64,000 nt of DNA from Acanthornis magna (lineage: Eukaryota > Chordata > Aves > Passeriformes > Acanthizidae): contig JAWUZG010000084.1 in assembly GCA_036785705.1 (NCBI GenBank), positions 4,399,001 to 4,463,000 of the forward strand. The letters are read 5' to 3'. How positions within the stretch are numbered: position 1 is the first letter of the stretch; each line of letters begins with the position of its first letter. The notes beneath the pieces were generated by a model. It worked only from the letters and a program-made list of their open reading frames with translations, was not told where the DNA came from and did no database searches. Positions 1-13,700 of this stretch are shown here, piece by piece. The translations under genes were made by a program, and so were the position numbers.

Positions 1-216
1 GTGGGCTGGGGGGGTGGAGCAGGGGTTATATTTTTAAGTAGCAGTGGTTGACACCTCTTTTAAATGCTTCCAGTAGCACCAGCACATAATCACAGTGACT
101 AACAGTGCCTGACAATTTCAGTTTTACTGCACTTATTGCTTTGACAGGCCTTGACTTTCTGCCAATTCGGTTGGAAACAGGCTTTATATCCCTTTTGCCC
201 CACTGACTTTCCAGAT

Positions 217-229
217 TCTCTCTCTCTCT

Positions 230-289
<60 letters not shown>
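217..289. repeat. (TC)n followed by a T57 homopolymer
   Basis: TC repeats at 217-232 run into 57 consecutive T at 233-289. The length of the run in the assembly may be unreliable. On the minus strand it yields a false poly-Lys ORF. Confidence 0.95.
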
Positions 290-1316
290 CCCTTCCTAAC
301 CTCACATTTCTTTCTCTCACAACTCTGATTTCTCTGGAGTAGTGGCCACAGTCACCCCTTCCCCAAAACTCATGGCCACCTGTGCTGTCTCTGCGGTAAA
401 ATCATTAAGACATATTCTGAGAAAACAGGAGAGATAATTACAACATTAGATATCTTTTGCCTCATTAATTTTTTAATGAAAACATCTGACTTGAATGGGA
501 GCTGCAATTGTTTGGTACTTCTAAACATTAAACATGGAGTTAACGTGTCCATTAACAGCTTCCACTGTGACCATGACCCTCTCTCTTATGCCATGAATAT
601 GGAATTTCTGTGTTCCCTCAGCCTGTTTAGATGACATATGAGCTCCCAGAGAACAGCTGGAGATGCTCGGTGATGAACAGGAAAGATTTATCCTCCTGCT
701 GGTTCCAGGCATGGTGTAGGCATAAAGCAGGCAAAGCTGTCTGAACTTATTTGTTGAAAAACCCCCACATTTTAGCAAGAAAATAAGGGGAAAGTCGAGG
801 ACGAAGGCTGAGCTCTCACTAGTTCATCATATCTCCTTTTCAAGTTTAAGCCCACGAGTGCCTATAAATATTTATAATTGTTCCTGAAGTCGGTCATGTG
901 CTCAGAGCACTTGAGCTCCTGGGCCCCAGCTCAAATGGGAGCTAGCAGCAACTGGAGCTCTGCACAAACTGGACTGAAATGAGTTGCTGATGTCAACTTA
1001 TTTTTAAATAGTCAACTATGCACAATGCAAATCTCATTGTCTCTTCTGCTCTGCTTTCTGCGGCTGCAAAGACTACCCTGGCATTGGGGAATGAGTGATT
1101 TCTTTGTTCTGAATGGTGCTGCCAGGTCCAGGCTGGTGATGTAGCGGCTAGTAGAAAAATGATGCCACCTTTTCATGTTCTCCAGCTTTTTGATGGCTTT
1201 TTTATCTCTTTATTGCTGTCTTATAGTCATCCACTGGCAGAACATTTGGGAAAAATATAGATTTTTTTTCTGCAAGTAAATTGAGAGCACAGGGTTATTT
1301 TGGATTTTTTTTTTGG

Positions 1317-1318
<2 letters not shown>

Positions 1319-1352
<34 letters not shown>
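1319..1352. repeat. (GT)17 microsatellite
   Basis: Seventeen uninterrupted GT units, in a T/G-rich neighbourhood. Likely polymorphic. Confidence 0.97.
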
Positions 1353-1354
<2 letters not shown>

Positions 1355-3964
1355 GTTTTTTGGGGGTTTTGGCTGGGTTTTTGTTTTATTGGTTTTGTTG
1401 TTTTGTTCGAGGGTTATTTTTGTCCACATGCATCAATACTTCATTGTTAAGGAGCAGTTAAAGAGCTAAGATAAGATAGTAGGAAAAATACCAAAGGAAC
1501 CAACATAAGCTCCCCCTCCCCACAGATTACACTAATTTCTGAGTTTTTGTAGTTTCTTTTAAGTTAACAGAATGATTTTTACTTGTGTTAGAGATACAGT
1601 TCTCAATATGGATATTTTCTAGAGGAAGATTTTAAAGTGCTAGCAGAATCCACAACAGCTGATCACAACATGAGTGGTCAGTTGTTAAAACTCATCTTCC
1701 TTTGACAACCAAATTTCTTCTGTAGAGTTCTCAGGTTTTCTGGAATGAAAGAATGGAGAATACCTGGGTACATTACCTGAGGAAACATTGAGAAACCTGT
1801 AGAAAGAATGGCTGCGTATTGGGAAAAACAAAAAGCTGTAGAGTAAAAACCTGTATGAACTATTGGTACTTTATAATCATTATGTTGTGCAATAGCCTAA
1901 AAACTACCATCTGGCATAGAGAATAATGAATACAAATGTGTTCACAGGGAGGACATTTATTAGCATCACTCTTGTGAAATGGCGGGATGTGGCTTCCCAT
2001 TTGCTATGTTTTTTAAAAATTATTTACTTTGTAGGAGCAGTGAGAAAAATACATGAGAAACAACTAAATAAGAGTTTTAACAGGATATTTGTAGTATCTG
2101 TAATTTCTCAGAAGAAATCTGTTGGGTGTGCTAAGATAATTTGGGCAACGCACTCAAAGCAGCTGTCTACATTCTCTTTTAGGATTTCCCACCACTGAGG
2201 GACACCTATACCAGCTCTGTGCTCAGCCCCTCACCATTGTCAGCAGATTTTCATTCCCATAGAACATTCTCCAAAGGATGCATGCAGGATGAGTTTCTTT
2301 GGATAGGCCCAAGCCAGATTCAAATAACATTCCATGATGTGGAGATTGGCAATCTGAGTTAGTCTTTAAGCATATATTGACGTGATCATCTCCACTCTAT
2401 TAAATCTTCAGGACCATCTGACAGTGGCCTTCCAACACATCTGGCTAAATGAAAACTGAATAGGAATTTCCCATATATACATGTTTTTTTCTGGGATTGC
2501 AGCTGTGCTCCAGTTTGGAAGAATGTTTTCATGTTACTCTGGATCAGTACAGAACTGTGCTTTATAGTTATTTGATTTTGAAATCTAAGTCTTTTCTGAG
2601 AGATATATATTGGATATTCGTTCATATTAAAGTTCAAGCAGAGTTTTATGGGGGGTAATAACAAGAATTATATTGAAGTAAAATGAAGAATTCCAAATGT
2701 TTTATTGACCCGGGCTCTGGTAAATTAAATTCTAGTTTCATTTCAAGGAGTTTTCTGGCCCATTGGAGATATAATTTGTTAGGCATGATTAATACTCTTC
2801 TGCTTATAATTTTTATACAAGACCCAATATATATTAAATTGAAATAAAAATTCATAATTAACTCCACTAAAATGTCAGTTCAAAAACCTCTGATTATAAA
2901 ACAAAGCCTGTATCTTTTGTTGTTAAATTTATATTATCAGAAACAGCTGTCCTGGGGTACCTTCAATTCATATCTTATTCTCAAAATGACAAATTTTTGT
3001 ACAATTTACTTTAGCTTGCTAGAAATATTTGATCTTCTAGTTTTCTCAATGTAAATAAAATCAGACAAAAGCCAGCTGACACTGGCTGTTCTTGGATCTT
3101 CTGGAATTCATTCCAGTAAGAACCATTGCAGGTTTGAAGCTGTTAAAAAGCCATGCATATTTCCATGCAAACTTCTGCCTGTAGTTGGAACAACAGCTAA
3201 TTTTGATTAAAGATAATTAAAGAAAGAGTTACACTTGCTTGATTTTTCCAGCTAGATTTTATATTTGGGTAGTCTAAGGACCAGGTGAATAAAGCTCATT
3301 CACAGCTCTTCAATATATTGAAAATATTCTCAAATTTCACTCTGAATTAAAACAGATTGTGGGTGAAGGTTCCTCCATACATTGTTCTTGAGATCAAATG
3401 AAGATCTCTTTTTTACTGGCAGAGGAGTATTAAGATACCTTGTGGTAAATATACTGTAAATAATAATAATAATAAGGCTACTTGTGCTTTTTATCCATCC
3501 TGCATATCCATGTGGTGTGGAAATGAGGCATTCAGAAACACTAGAGTTAAAAAAATACCAGAAGAAATATTTTCAGTCACATTTGAGGCAAAATATTATG
3601 TTCAACAGAACGGAAATAGATTTTTTGATGGAAATGTTTTGCATGCTAAATGGAATCCTAGAGGAGGCTGACAGAAACATATTCTAGTTAACATTTGATA
3701 ATAACTGTAAATTAAATATTTAATTATGAGCATAAGACAACAGCTCTGTCTGTAACCTTTTTGCAGCTGGGTTGATATCACTTTTCCTGTCTTTGACAAG
3801 AAAATTAATTGTGTTGCTGAAGTGTGAATTTAAGGCCTTTGAGTGTGCTTTGTTTTTCAGCAGCACTAGTTTATATTCAGCTGTTGAACACAACTGGATG
3901 AGATTTGCTACAAGTCTGAGAAATTATTTTGATTCTTTCTTCCTGTGTCACAAGCTTTCTGGTT

Positions 3965-4185
3965 CCTGGTGATCTCAGTGTCCACCAGGACCTCTGGGAT
4001 TTTTGCTGCCTGAGAGCTTTCCAGCCACTCAGCCCACCCACTCTGCCTAGGTGCATGGAGTTGTTTCTCCCTTTGTATTTCCATTTGTTGGCCTTTGTAA
4101 GGCCCCTTTCTCCAGCCTGTGCTTCCCTCTGAATTGCAGCACACCCACGTGGTGTCCCACCCTGTCCTTCCCCGTGTGACAGCAA
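3965..4185 (-). mobile_element. CR1 LINE fragment, minus orientation
   Basis: Read on the + strand, the series GTGTCCACCAGGACC, GGTGCATGGAGTTGTTTCTC, TCTCCAGCCTGTG and GAATTGCAGCACACCCACG follows, in order and spacing, the complement of the 3' half of avian CR1 elements. It is diverged and lacks both the 5' end and the 3' terminus. The open minus-strand frames at 3877-4276 are by-products of this element, not a host gene. The match is from memory of CR1 consensus text; no alignment was run. Confidence 0.72.
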
Positions 4186-4783
4186 GGATGGGCCAGACAC
4201 TCATATGTCTCTCAGGATTATATCTTCCAAGCGTGTCATATTCTTTTCCCAAGCCTGTAACATTCTTAGAGTACAAAAGATTTCTAAAGGATATAAAAGG
4301 ATTATCCTTACCTTACAGGAACTGGTTGTGATGGGAGTAAAGCATCTAAATGCCTTAATAAATACTGTTACAGTTTGAACAAGGTAATGGCCTGATGTGA
4401 GCTCTATCACTCAGTTTCAGAATTAACTGCCAACTATATCTTTCTTCACTAAAATGACATTGTTTTCATCTTGACTGCCTTGTTTTTCATGCTGTCTTAG
4501 GCTGCTACTACCTCAAAACCCAAAAGCTGTTGAAAGTATGATTATTTACACACAAAATCAGTTATCACTCTGAGAATATATTAGACTTTGGAAGTTTTTT
4601 TTTTTTATTCTTTTTAATTGTCTCACTTTCACCTTACACTGTCCAGAGCATCAAAAAGGATATTCTGGTTTATCGCTCATTCCACAAAGAAATGGTTGCA
4701 GTTTATAAAAGAGAATCATCCTTAATTCCCAGAAAGAGAGAGGCTGGTCACACATGAGAACAGTTTGCATTTAAAAGAGATAT

Positions 4784-4836
4784 ATTATTAGTATTAGTAT
4801 TTATTAGTATTGGTATTAGTATTGATTAGTATTATA
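4784..4836. repeat. TATTAG-type A/T-rich tandem repeat
   Basis: Imperfect units of ATTAGT and ATTAGTATTG repeat over about 53 bases. Confidence 0.85.
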
Positions 4837-7554
4837 TGACTCGTGTCCTCCTCTGGTACCAGGAACCAGAGAGGGCACTTGCAGAAGTAATGCCGCAGAG
4901 AAGATTGTTTTGGGGTTTCTTGGATGTGCATTTCAGATATATTCAGGAGCTGATTCGAGACCATGTCCATTAGAAAGTTTTCCACCTGCAAATAACTGCA
5001 TTGCATGGAAAAGCACATAGAAGATTTGTGCTCTCTTGGTATGTCATTATGTGAGGCAAAAATGATCCTTGACCCATCTGCTCTCTGCAGCTGGAATAAA
5101 GTCAACTGATCAGAACAACAGAAAAAAGGGAAAAAAGGGCCATCAAAATCCCAAAAGCCCAATTACTCCACCTATGCAGAGTCTCTGAGGTGAGCTAATG
5201 GAAGTTGTTACTGACAAAGACCTGAGAAATGAGCAATAACTCCAGGCAAAAACTGTCAAACCTGGGCACTTCTTCAGGTTGCTGAAGGAGCTGTGGCATC
5301 ATCAGAGTGGAAAGAGCCATGTGAGGCTTAGGAGACTGCAGCAATCCCTAGATCTTAGCTAATAACACAGTGCCACCTGCAGAATGGGATAAAGGGAAAA
5401 CCTCTCACACCAGTCCGCTTTTCTGCAAAGGCTAGAAAATTTTTGTCATTTCTTTGGTTTATAAATGTTTTTCAAGATGTTGTCTGTAAGTGCTATCTCG
5501 GTCCGTATGGATGCACAGCATCTTCCTTCGGTTCTTTCATTGTTGGGAAGCAGCCTTAGTTCATTGGGGTGTTTTTGGAATGTGGTAAGAAGCAATAAGG
5601 GATTGTAATATAGCAGTCTAATAAAACATCATGTAACAACATAATAAACACTATAAAAATCAGCATTATGGTTAAGGGACTACTGCACTTAAACCTAGCA
5701 GTAACTGAAATCTGGGGTCACTGGCAGTTCTGAAGAAAAATGCCCTGAAATGAAGCAATAACTAAAATAATCTTTAAAAAATCCCTATAAAACCTAATTT
5801 GTGTTGAATACAATTCAAAGCAACCTCAAAACCTTCCTGCTCTTTTCAGTGTTTTGTTACAGTTCTGACTGTGTAGGCAAAGGGCATTTCCCACAGAATT
5901 AAGAGTAAATGTGGTAAAAGGGACTTTGGGGGATATTTGCAGTCTTTCAGACTCAGACCTACCAGGGCTCAATGTCCCTGAACTGTGTTATAGTCAGAGG
6001 AATTATGCAAAGTCAGACAAGCTGCCAATGAGTCAGATAATTTCTAATTCAGCATATGGCTGATGCTTTATTTTTTCCGCTCCATTGTTTTTTTATTATG
6101 TATGTTTTTCTACTCTCTTTTTTTTTTAATTGGGAGGTTTATTTTGTTTATATATATGGCTCACCAGTAATACATTTTAATCTTTACTGCATCATCTGGG
6201 AAAAATAAAATGTTAAAAGCTATGTAAATCTGTTTATAAACATGTTGCTGAGCACAGCTCTTTGCCAAGGGAGAAGCATCCATGATGTTCTAATTGACAA
6301 TCCAGTTCAAGCACACACATCTCATTTGTGGATATCTCCACGTACGAACAGCACTGCTATTTATCGTCACACCTCCACTGAATCCATTTGAAACATTTTA
6401 AATTGGGATACACAGGCATGGTAGGTACAGTGAGCTGAGCAGTGAAAATGTGTTCATAAGCAAAGTGCACAGCAATAATCGATGTTCATTTTCATGAGTG
6501 ATGTACAACCTAATCACACACAGGGCAGAACAAAGAGGAGGTTGTGTTGTGTCACTCAGTGAATGGCCAGGTGTGAAAAAAAATTTAAAAAAGAATTTTC
6601 AGTGGATTTTTAAAAGGTCAGAATTTAGGAGTATGAAGTTGAGTTCAGCTATTTTTTTCTCATACTAAAAGCGTTGAAAGTTTTTTCACCTTTCTTCAGA
6701 GAGCAGAATGGTTTTGAGTCAAATGAGGGAACTGAATATTTAAAAACTGCCAACAAAACACATCGTTGAGCGTGCACACACTTGTTAGTATCTATGAATG
6801 TAACTCATTTTGTATTCAACATTCAACCTGAATTTTTTCTTTTGAGGTAATTTTGCATCTCAGTGTGATAAACTCAGGTGTCTGGGCCAACAGGGTAAAA
6901 CAGTTTTATTTGTTCATAGCAGAGGGATGCAGTGCAAAATTTTCCAATATGAAAATTGTGAAATACTGTTTTGGGAAAGACTTTTACTCACGGGAAATAT
7001 GTGGTCCCAACTGCAGAGTTCACACATCTTTATATTTAACTAGTTCATACTCTAAGGGCCTGATTTTCAAACAGCCTTCCAAAACAGCCTTTCAAACAGT
7101 TATAGGCATACATATAACCTGACCTTACAAATGGCATTATTTACATGTATATAAACTCCCCATTATGGCAAACTCATATTAAGAAAATTGACTCTGTGGG
7201 GCTAAGTACTGAAAGACCTATTTTTCATCAGCAGAAGACAAGAAAAATTCTTTTGACAAGTAGGGGATATTTAAAAAACCCAGTCAGAAATGTGCTTGGC
7301 ATCACTTAGATATAGACATATGAAATTTGGCTAGGGATTTTGTTGGCAGGGCACACTCTTCATGCAAGACAGAGCCTCATGCTTCTCAAAAACCCCACGG
7401 AGCACCGAAACCGAGACCACTCACTCTCACACCTTCTCCTTGTGCATCATTCCAACAGTGTGTCTCCACAGAATGGTTTTAGATGCACCAACAGACTGAA
7501 CTGGAGCTTTTTTTCCAGTCATACATAATATAGATAATCATCCTGCCTCCCTCA

Positions 7555-7770
7555 TCTCTTTTGCATGCTATTTAAATGAGACTATTGCCTACTTTTTAGT
7601 CCATTTTAAGCCAAAATATCTAGTGGCTTAATAACAGCTGTTTCTCTTTAAAATGCACTTAGAAATCCTGTTTAGGATGCTAATTTGCTTAAGGACGGAG
7701 CCAAACTACATTTTCTGTTTAATAAGAGCTCTTTCTGCATTTTAATCTCCTAATCAGCAGTAATAGGCTA
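7555..7770. promoter_or_regulatory. Candidate intronic enhancer with POU and homeodomain-like words
   Basis: The stretch holds ATTTAAAT near 7571, ATGCTAATTTGC at 7677-7688 (octamer-like) and several TAAT cores up to 7768, in unique, low-repeat sequence. It looks like conserved non-coding DNA, but conservation cannot be judged from one sequence. Confidence 0.22.
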
Positions 7771-10700
7771 TGGATATATAGAGGCAGAGTAGGGCTTTTT
7801 TAAGAGGGGGCATTCCTAAGTACTCATACATAATTTTGTAAAATGTGTGAAGCATTTTAAGATGCTCTTCCAGCATCTCAAGTATTTTAGTTCACCCAGT
7901 CAAAAAAGCCTGACTCACTGTGACATTCGTGGGCAATGGGAATGGTGACTGAACTCAGTGTGGCCTAAAATAAACACGCAGCCCAAGACAGACACATCAG
8001 CTGCTCAGAGCTGTTCAGCAGCACAATATTTGCCTTTCCAGTGAGCTGGAATATTCCTTCTGGTTCTGTGGGGCTGTTTTGTGTTGAGGGTTGTTGTTTG
8101 CGTGTTTGTTTTCCCAAAGTGAGACAGTAATGGCTGTCTTCAACTCCCGGAAAATTGGCCAGGGTAATGGAAGAGCCTTAAATTTAGGCACAGCTCCCAG
8201 TGCTGCAAGAAGCCCACGGTTCCCCAGCCTGGGCAGCTGCCATGGCCAACAGGCAGCTTGGAAAGCCAGAGCTGCAGCACAGGGAATCAACCTCATTCCA
8301 ACTCCAAGGCAGGGAGCCAAAAAATCCTAAAAGTCATGGCTTGAGTGAGGAGATGAGTCCCTGTTAGGAGCATATGTGGTGTGCTCCTGGATTTGTCAGA
8401 CCTTTAAGCAGCAGCCGTGAGCAAATTAAATGAGATCCCAAGCTCCCAAGCAGCTTGCTAGATGGCAAACCGAGTGTATTTCCAGTGGAAAGCTGCCTAA
8501 TTTTTTAAGGGATTCATCAAAACAAATATGTATTTCCACAATCTTTTCGATCTCAGCAAATTAACATTGTTCCACTGGAAAACTGTCATCCAGCCATAAT
8601 GATATTAACCCTTGATTTACCCAGTGTCTTGCAAGTTTTTCCTGATTTCCTGTTCTGAGATGAACACCACTTAACAGGTTGCGCTACCAAAGCATAATAT
8701 ATAACATATTGCCTTAACATGGCTTTAACATACTGCCTTAATCAAAATGTGCTCTTCTTCTCCCTCCTGTTTCTTTCTCCTCCTGTTTCTACCAGTGTTC
8801 ATGATTTTGGGGTAGGAACTTGTCACTCCTGACAGCAGCGTGCAGTTGTGGCTTTAGATGACATGGCAAAATCTTGTGTTTCTTGTGCAAACGACCCACC
8901 CTTTCTGCCAGTCACAGTTTCTGCTATTTAGCAGCACAATATCTGCTTTGATGGGCTAGATTGGCTGAAAATCCTTCTATCCCCATCGGGAACTGCTGGC
9001 CAGTAACTGAGGAATGTGGGGCAATAAGGCACGCAGAGATGCTCCCTCTGCAAGCGCAGTGGTTTGGGCACACTGTGGGCTGCTTGCAGTGACCTGAGAT
9101 GACTCCAAACCCGCAGGAGTTTAACCAGATAGTCAGTGACTAAACATGCCCCAAAGCCAGGTTCTGTGAAGTGAAACCATCCTGTGTGTGTCTCTCCTGC
9201 TGTTTGGTGGTGGCAGCCTAGTGCACAGATCCCCAAACTGGCTTTAAATTGGGCTACCAGCGGCAGCAAAGAGATGTGCACAAACTAATTTTTCCTGCAG
9301 GAAGAAACCATCACCTGCCCCTCAGCTTAAATCCTCTTGGACAATCAACAAGGACAAAGGAAGGGAATTAGGGAGGAACTCCGCTGCCATACCTACAAAA
9401 CCATTAATTCCTAAATGGCTTCACATATAAAAACCTTCTTTCATTTCCGCTATACCAACTATTATTGATTTTTGCTGTTGCAGCAGTGCCTTAAAGACCT
9501 GACCAGGGCCTCCAGGCATAGATGTGTTATATTTTTATAGGCATGTAAGACAGAGATAATCCATGCCCTAGGCAGCTATCAAGTAAAAAAGCAACGGGTA
9601 GTTAAAAATATATGGAGAGAAAAAGGGAGTAACAAGATAGTTAAACCTTCACACAAACCAGTAGGCAAGAATAATACTGAAACAGGAAGATGAAGATACA
9701 TTACTATTTCTCTCCTACCATGTGTGAAAATTAATTAATGTTAATCACTGCAGTATTATGGGATAAAGCAGCGATTTTAGTGCTTAGGATGTGAATGTGT
9801 TCATTAACAAAAGACTCACTTGTTCTTGCATCAGGCATACAACAGGTCACTGTAGACCCAGCAAATACCATCTTGTTAATGTATCTACACTGCTGTGCTT
9901 TCATCATGTTTTGGGATATTAATTAGCTCAGGCAAGGTAGCAGGGATAACATTTTTAATGCTATTGGATGTATCTAAGACAAAAAGCAGGAAGTCCCATT
10001 TTATTCTGCATTGCAGCACATATTCAAAGCTGAAAAGGACTGCTAATAGGACTGCTTGAAATGATGCTCCTCAGATGAAGGCAGGGGAATTTACCAGGGT
10101 TAATTTCAGCTAACAATTTTTGTTTTGATAACCACTACCTGTGGCATGTTTATACAAGCCTCCCAGGGCAAATCCACTCCTCCTGGAAATTCCTGTTTCT
10201 GTTGTCTTTGTTCAGCAGCAGAGAGAAATCTGCACCCTTTAAACTTCTGTTCTTACTCTGCCTTAGAGTGCTGGCATATTGATTTTAATTCCTGCATTTC
10301 ATTTGCTCAATTAGTGTAATTGCACACAAATATTTCTTCTCTGTCTTCCTTTTTCTTGCAGTGTTCTCACAACTCAGTCCCTTGGGAGCACTGGAGGGGT
10401 GTGAGCCTGAACATCATGACAGCACAGGCATTGAAGGGTCAGGACAATCACTGAGTTGAATCAGTGGTGGCATCTTCCTGTCTTGGAGTGTCACCCCAGA
10501 AAAATGCTACCAAGAGAGATAAGAGCCAATTCCTAAACCTCACTTATCAGTCTAGCGCCTAGCGTGAATATATCTTTGCACCTCTATTTCATGCACAGAT
10601 TATCTGTGGATTTAGGGTATGTAGGAACTAGATCAGGACCTGCAGATTTGAGGTGTGTATACACAAGCTACATCTTTGTATTTTATAGTAGAAAATCTCG

Positions 10701-13700
10701 ATGTTCACTGGATCAATGTGTTCATTGAATTAACGCCTTCTTCTTATTTCCTTAAAAATCATACCTACCCCTTCCTCACTGACTGTCTTCCAGTTTTCAT
10801 GCATGCTGTTTTCCATGCTCCCATACAAAAGAAGGAATTTCTCATAAAAGTTCAGTTTGTAACAAAGACTTGCTATTATAAATAAAGGCAAATACTTGAA
10901 GACATTTATGCTATACTTGTGAGGTATAGTAGAAAGGAAGCCAATCATTTGCTATTCATTATTGTTTAAAATACCACCACATGTGTGTAAACAGGCTCCT
11001 ATTTATACAAACAATACCATAAAAGCACTCACATATGCTATAATTGCTGATAAAATTATGTGTTTATGCTGCACAGTAGATTGGCTGAGTGTATGTTGGA
11101 AATTACAGCACTATAACTGCAGGTTAAAATGTGTTATTGAAAAGTTTATTTTATGTTTTATACATAAAATAGCAGAATTATAAGAGTAATACTAACTTTT
11201 AAATACTATTAATGGCTAGTGCTCTATTATTTCATTAAACAGAGATCTGGTTCTTCTAAAATGATATCTCAAGCTGTTAGCATGGTTATTCTCTTTTTAA
11301 GGCAAAGTGTTAGAAGCACTATACTGTGCATTAGTCTGCCCAACAGCAGCTGTAATTCAAGAATCACTTCTCCATTCACCAGACAATAAAAACTTTGCCT
11401 TACAGATATGTGAGTATAATGAATAAATGACTAGTTCTTACCAGATAACAATATTATTTTCTTTATTGTGCTTGGGCCCACCCTTACCAAACAGCCAAGA
11501 AATGTCAAACACTGAGATAAATAAACTCATACTGAATTTTAGTTCTCTCAAATCCTGCACACATTGATGAGAACAAATCCTTTACTGCCATGAGAAAAAA
11601 TACAGATCACCCCTGAGGCAGATGCTGCAGAAGCAATGTGTGGATGAGAAGACTGCAGAAGGTGTTAACCAGTTCCATGCTAATTGATTAGTTGCCATTG
11701 CTGAGAAAGGATTGTTCTACAGACCCCCAGCCATCAGCTGCCTGCTGAGCTAGATGGGAATCAGTGGGATGAATTCAGTAGGGGATTATTTCAGGCATTT
11801 TGTTTAACAATGACTCCTTAAGTTATGATGTATTCCAGAAGAAATTATGCTCCAAAGATGAATAAGCAATTGATTATTTTTACTGAAGTTATTTTAAGGA
11901 AAGCTATCTCCCACTCAAATGGAAAATCCCATCCTCCAACACTGCAAGTTAATAATGATCTTGGACTTTCTTCAATCACACCTTAATAATAGCAGCAATA
12001 GCTTGTGGAGATTTTAAGAACTGGGTTTACCAAGGCCAAATTCCTTGTAAAGTGTTTTAATTTCACAGCCTGGAATAAAAGCCCAAGTTTTTGGAAAAAC
12101 AAAATAAATACTGGAGGTTCTACAAACAAGACGGGCCTCTTGCTTCTCAAGAGAGCAAAGATGAATCCAGGAGCCTTATGTTAAAACACAAGCAAATGTA
12201 AATTTCTCAGTGAATATAGCAGTGGTTCCTGTTAGATGTCTCTTTTAACAATTTACTTGTCTTCTGTGAGATCTGGGAGTTAGATGGCAGCATGTCCCAC
12301 TCCAACTGGTTCTCCAATTGAAGGGCTGAAGATTACTGTGCCTCTTTCCCAATCTCTTTCTTGAGTGGTCCTTTTTGCTAGGAATTTCTAGGAATCCTAG
12401 CAATATATTTCCCAGGTATCCCTTTGAAATAAATGGATCCACTATTTCTCTCCCTTTTTAAATTTTCTGAGACATATGTCAGCAATAACCTTAATACTTC
12501 TCTCAATCTTGTCTCCTTTTTCTTCTTTTCCTCTCTAAATGAATCACAGTGGAATAATTTTTGAAGCTGTTCAGAATATCCAGATGTAGCCTCATAAAAG
12601 GGAGAAAATGATGTGATCTTCAAGAATCTGCCACAGTTCTTTTAACCATGATGATTACAAATATAATTCCATTTCATTCACCTACCCAGGTGGTGCTTTG
12701 AACTTGAAACACTCGAGTGACCATGACGTGGAATCTGATTATCTAAAAACACAAAAGTGGCAAACATTTGTGAGCTGCTTAACACACCCATTCTATTTCC
12801 TTAGGCTTAGAGCCCAAAATGCTCCAGAACTTTCCAAACACATTGTCATTACTAACAAAAATTCCATGACATTTTATTGGTGAGTTTGTCTCTCTTAATA
12901 CAACCCCATATTGTGGTGTTCATTATAAATCCATGGGACAGAAATTCTGTATTCACTAAATGCACACCAAGTTCTTTTTTCACTTTCAATGTGTTGTTCT
13001 GGCATAAAAATCTGTGAATGTGGACATGAAAACTTACTGAATGTCTTTTTTTTCTCTCTATCATGTCAATGAAATTGAATGAGAAATCATGATGTTTGAA
13101 TTTATTTTTTTAATGATTATGCTTCAGATAATTCATTCTTAAGTCATTTGTAAGCCCCAGAGATTCCTGTGACGCATCAGAGCTAGTGTTGTTGTTAAGA
13201 TAGTGGAATTAAGCGGCATGTAGGTGGTATAGATTCTGAAATGCTGGCACTGTGCATTCATGAAGCCTTCTGTGGGTTGCAGGATGGTGGAGCTCCTAAA
13301 TGTATCTTCCCCTGTTTGCCTAGGTAAGCAAACAGATGCAGAACCAAAACATGCAGAGCTAATGAATTCTGTAAGAGCTCCCTGCTCCAATACTAGCAAA
13401 GGATCACAGCAGGAACAAATTCTTGCCCTCTTTTCTTTAATAACAAAGGTTAGATTCTATCCTCAGAAATGCTTGTAAAGCTTTTCATTTCAGCAGATAA
13501 ATATTTATATCTGAATGGAAGGGTTTGACCCAAAACAGAGCAGAGTGCATGGTTAGCATTTATGTGAGGCTTGTTTTCCATTGTCTGTCCATGGCTGAAG
13601 AATGGAGGGTGTCCTTTGGAAGAGGTCAGGAAACTCTTAAGGCCAGGTTGTTGCTGCCCTCAGTGTGACTACAGGGGAGCTGTGAGCACCTGCAGTTTGG

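Noticed and set aside
99..342. Short open frames with poly-Lys or poly-Phe
   Set aside because: They are produced by the T57 homopolymer.
3877..4276. Minus-strand frames of 107 and 122 codons
   Set aside because: They lie over a decayed CR1 fragment and are partial readings of that element, in two frames at once.
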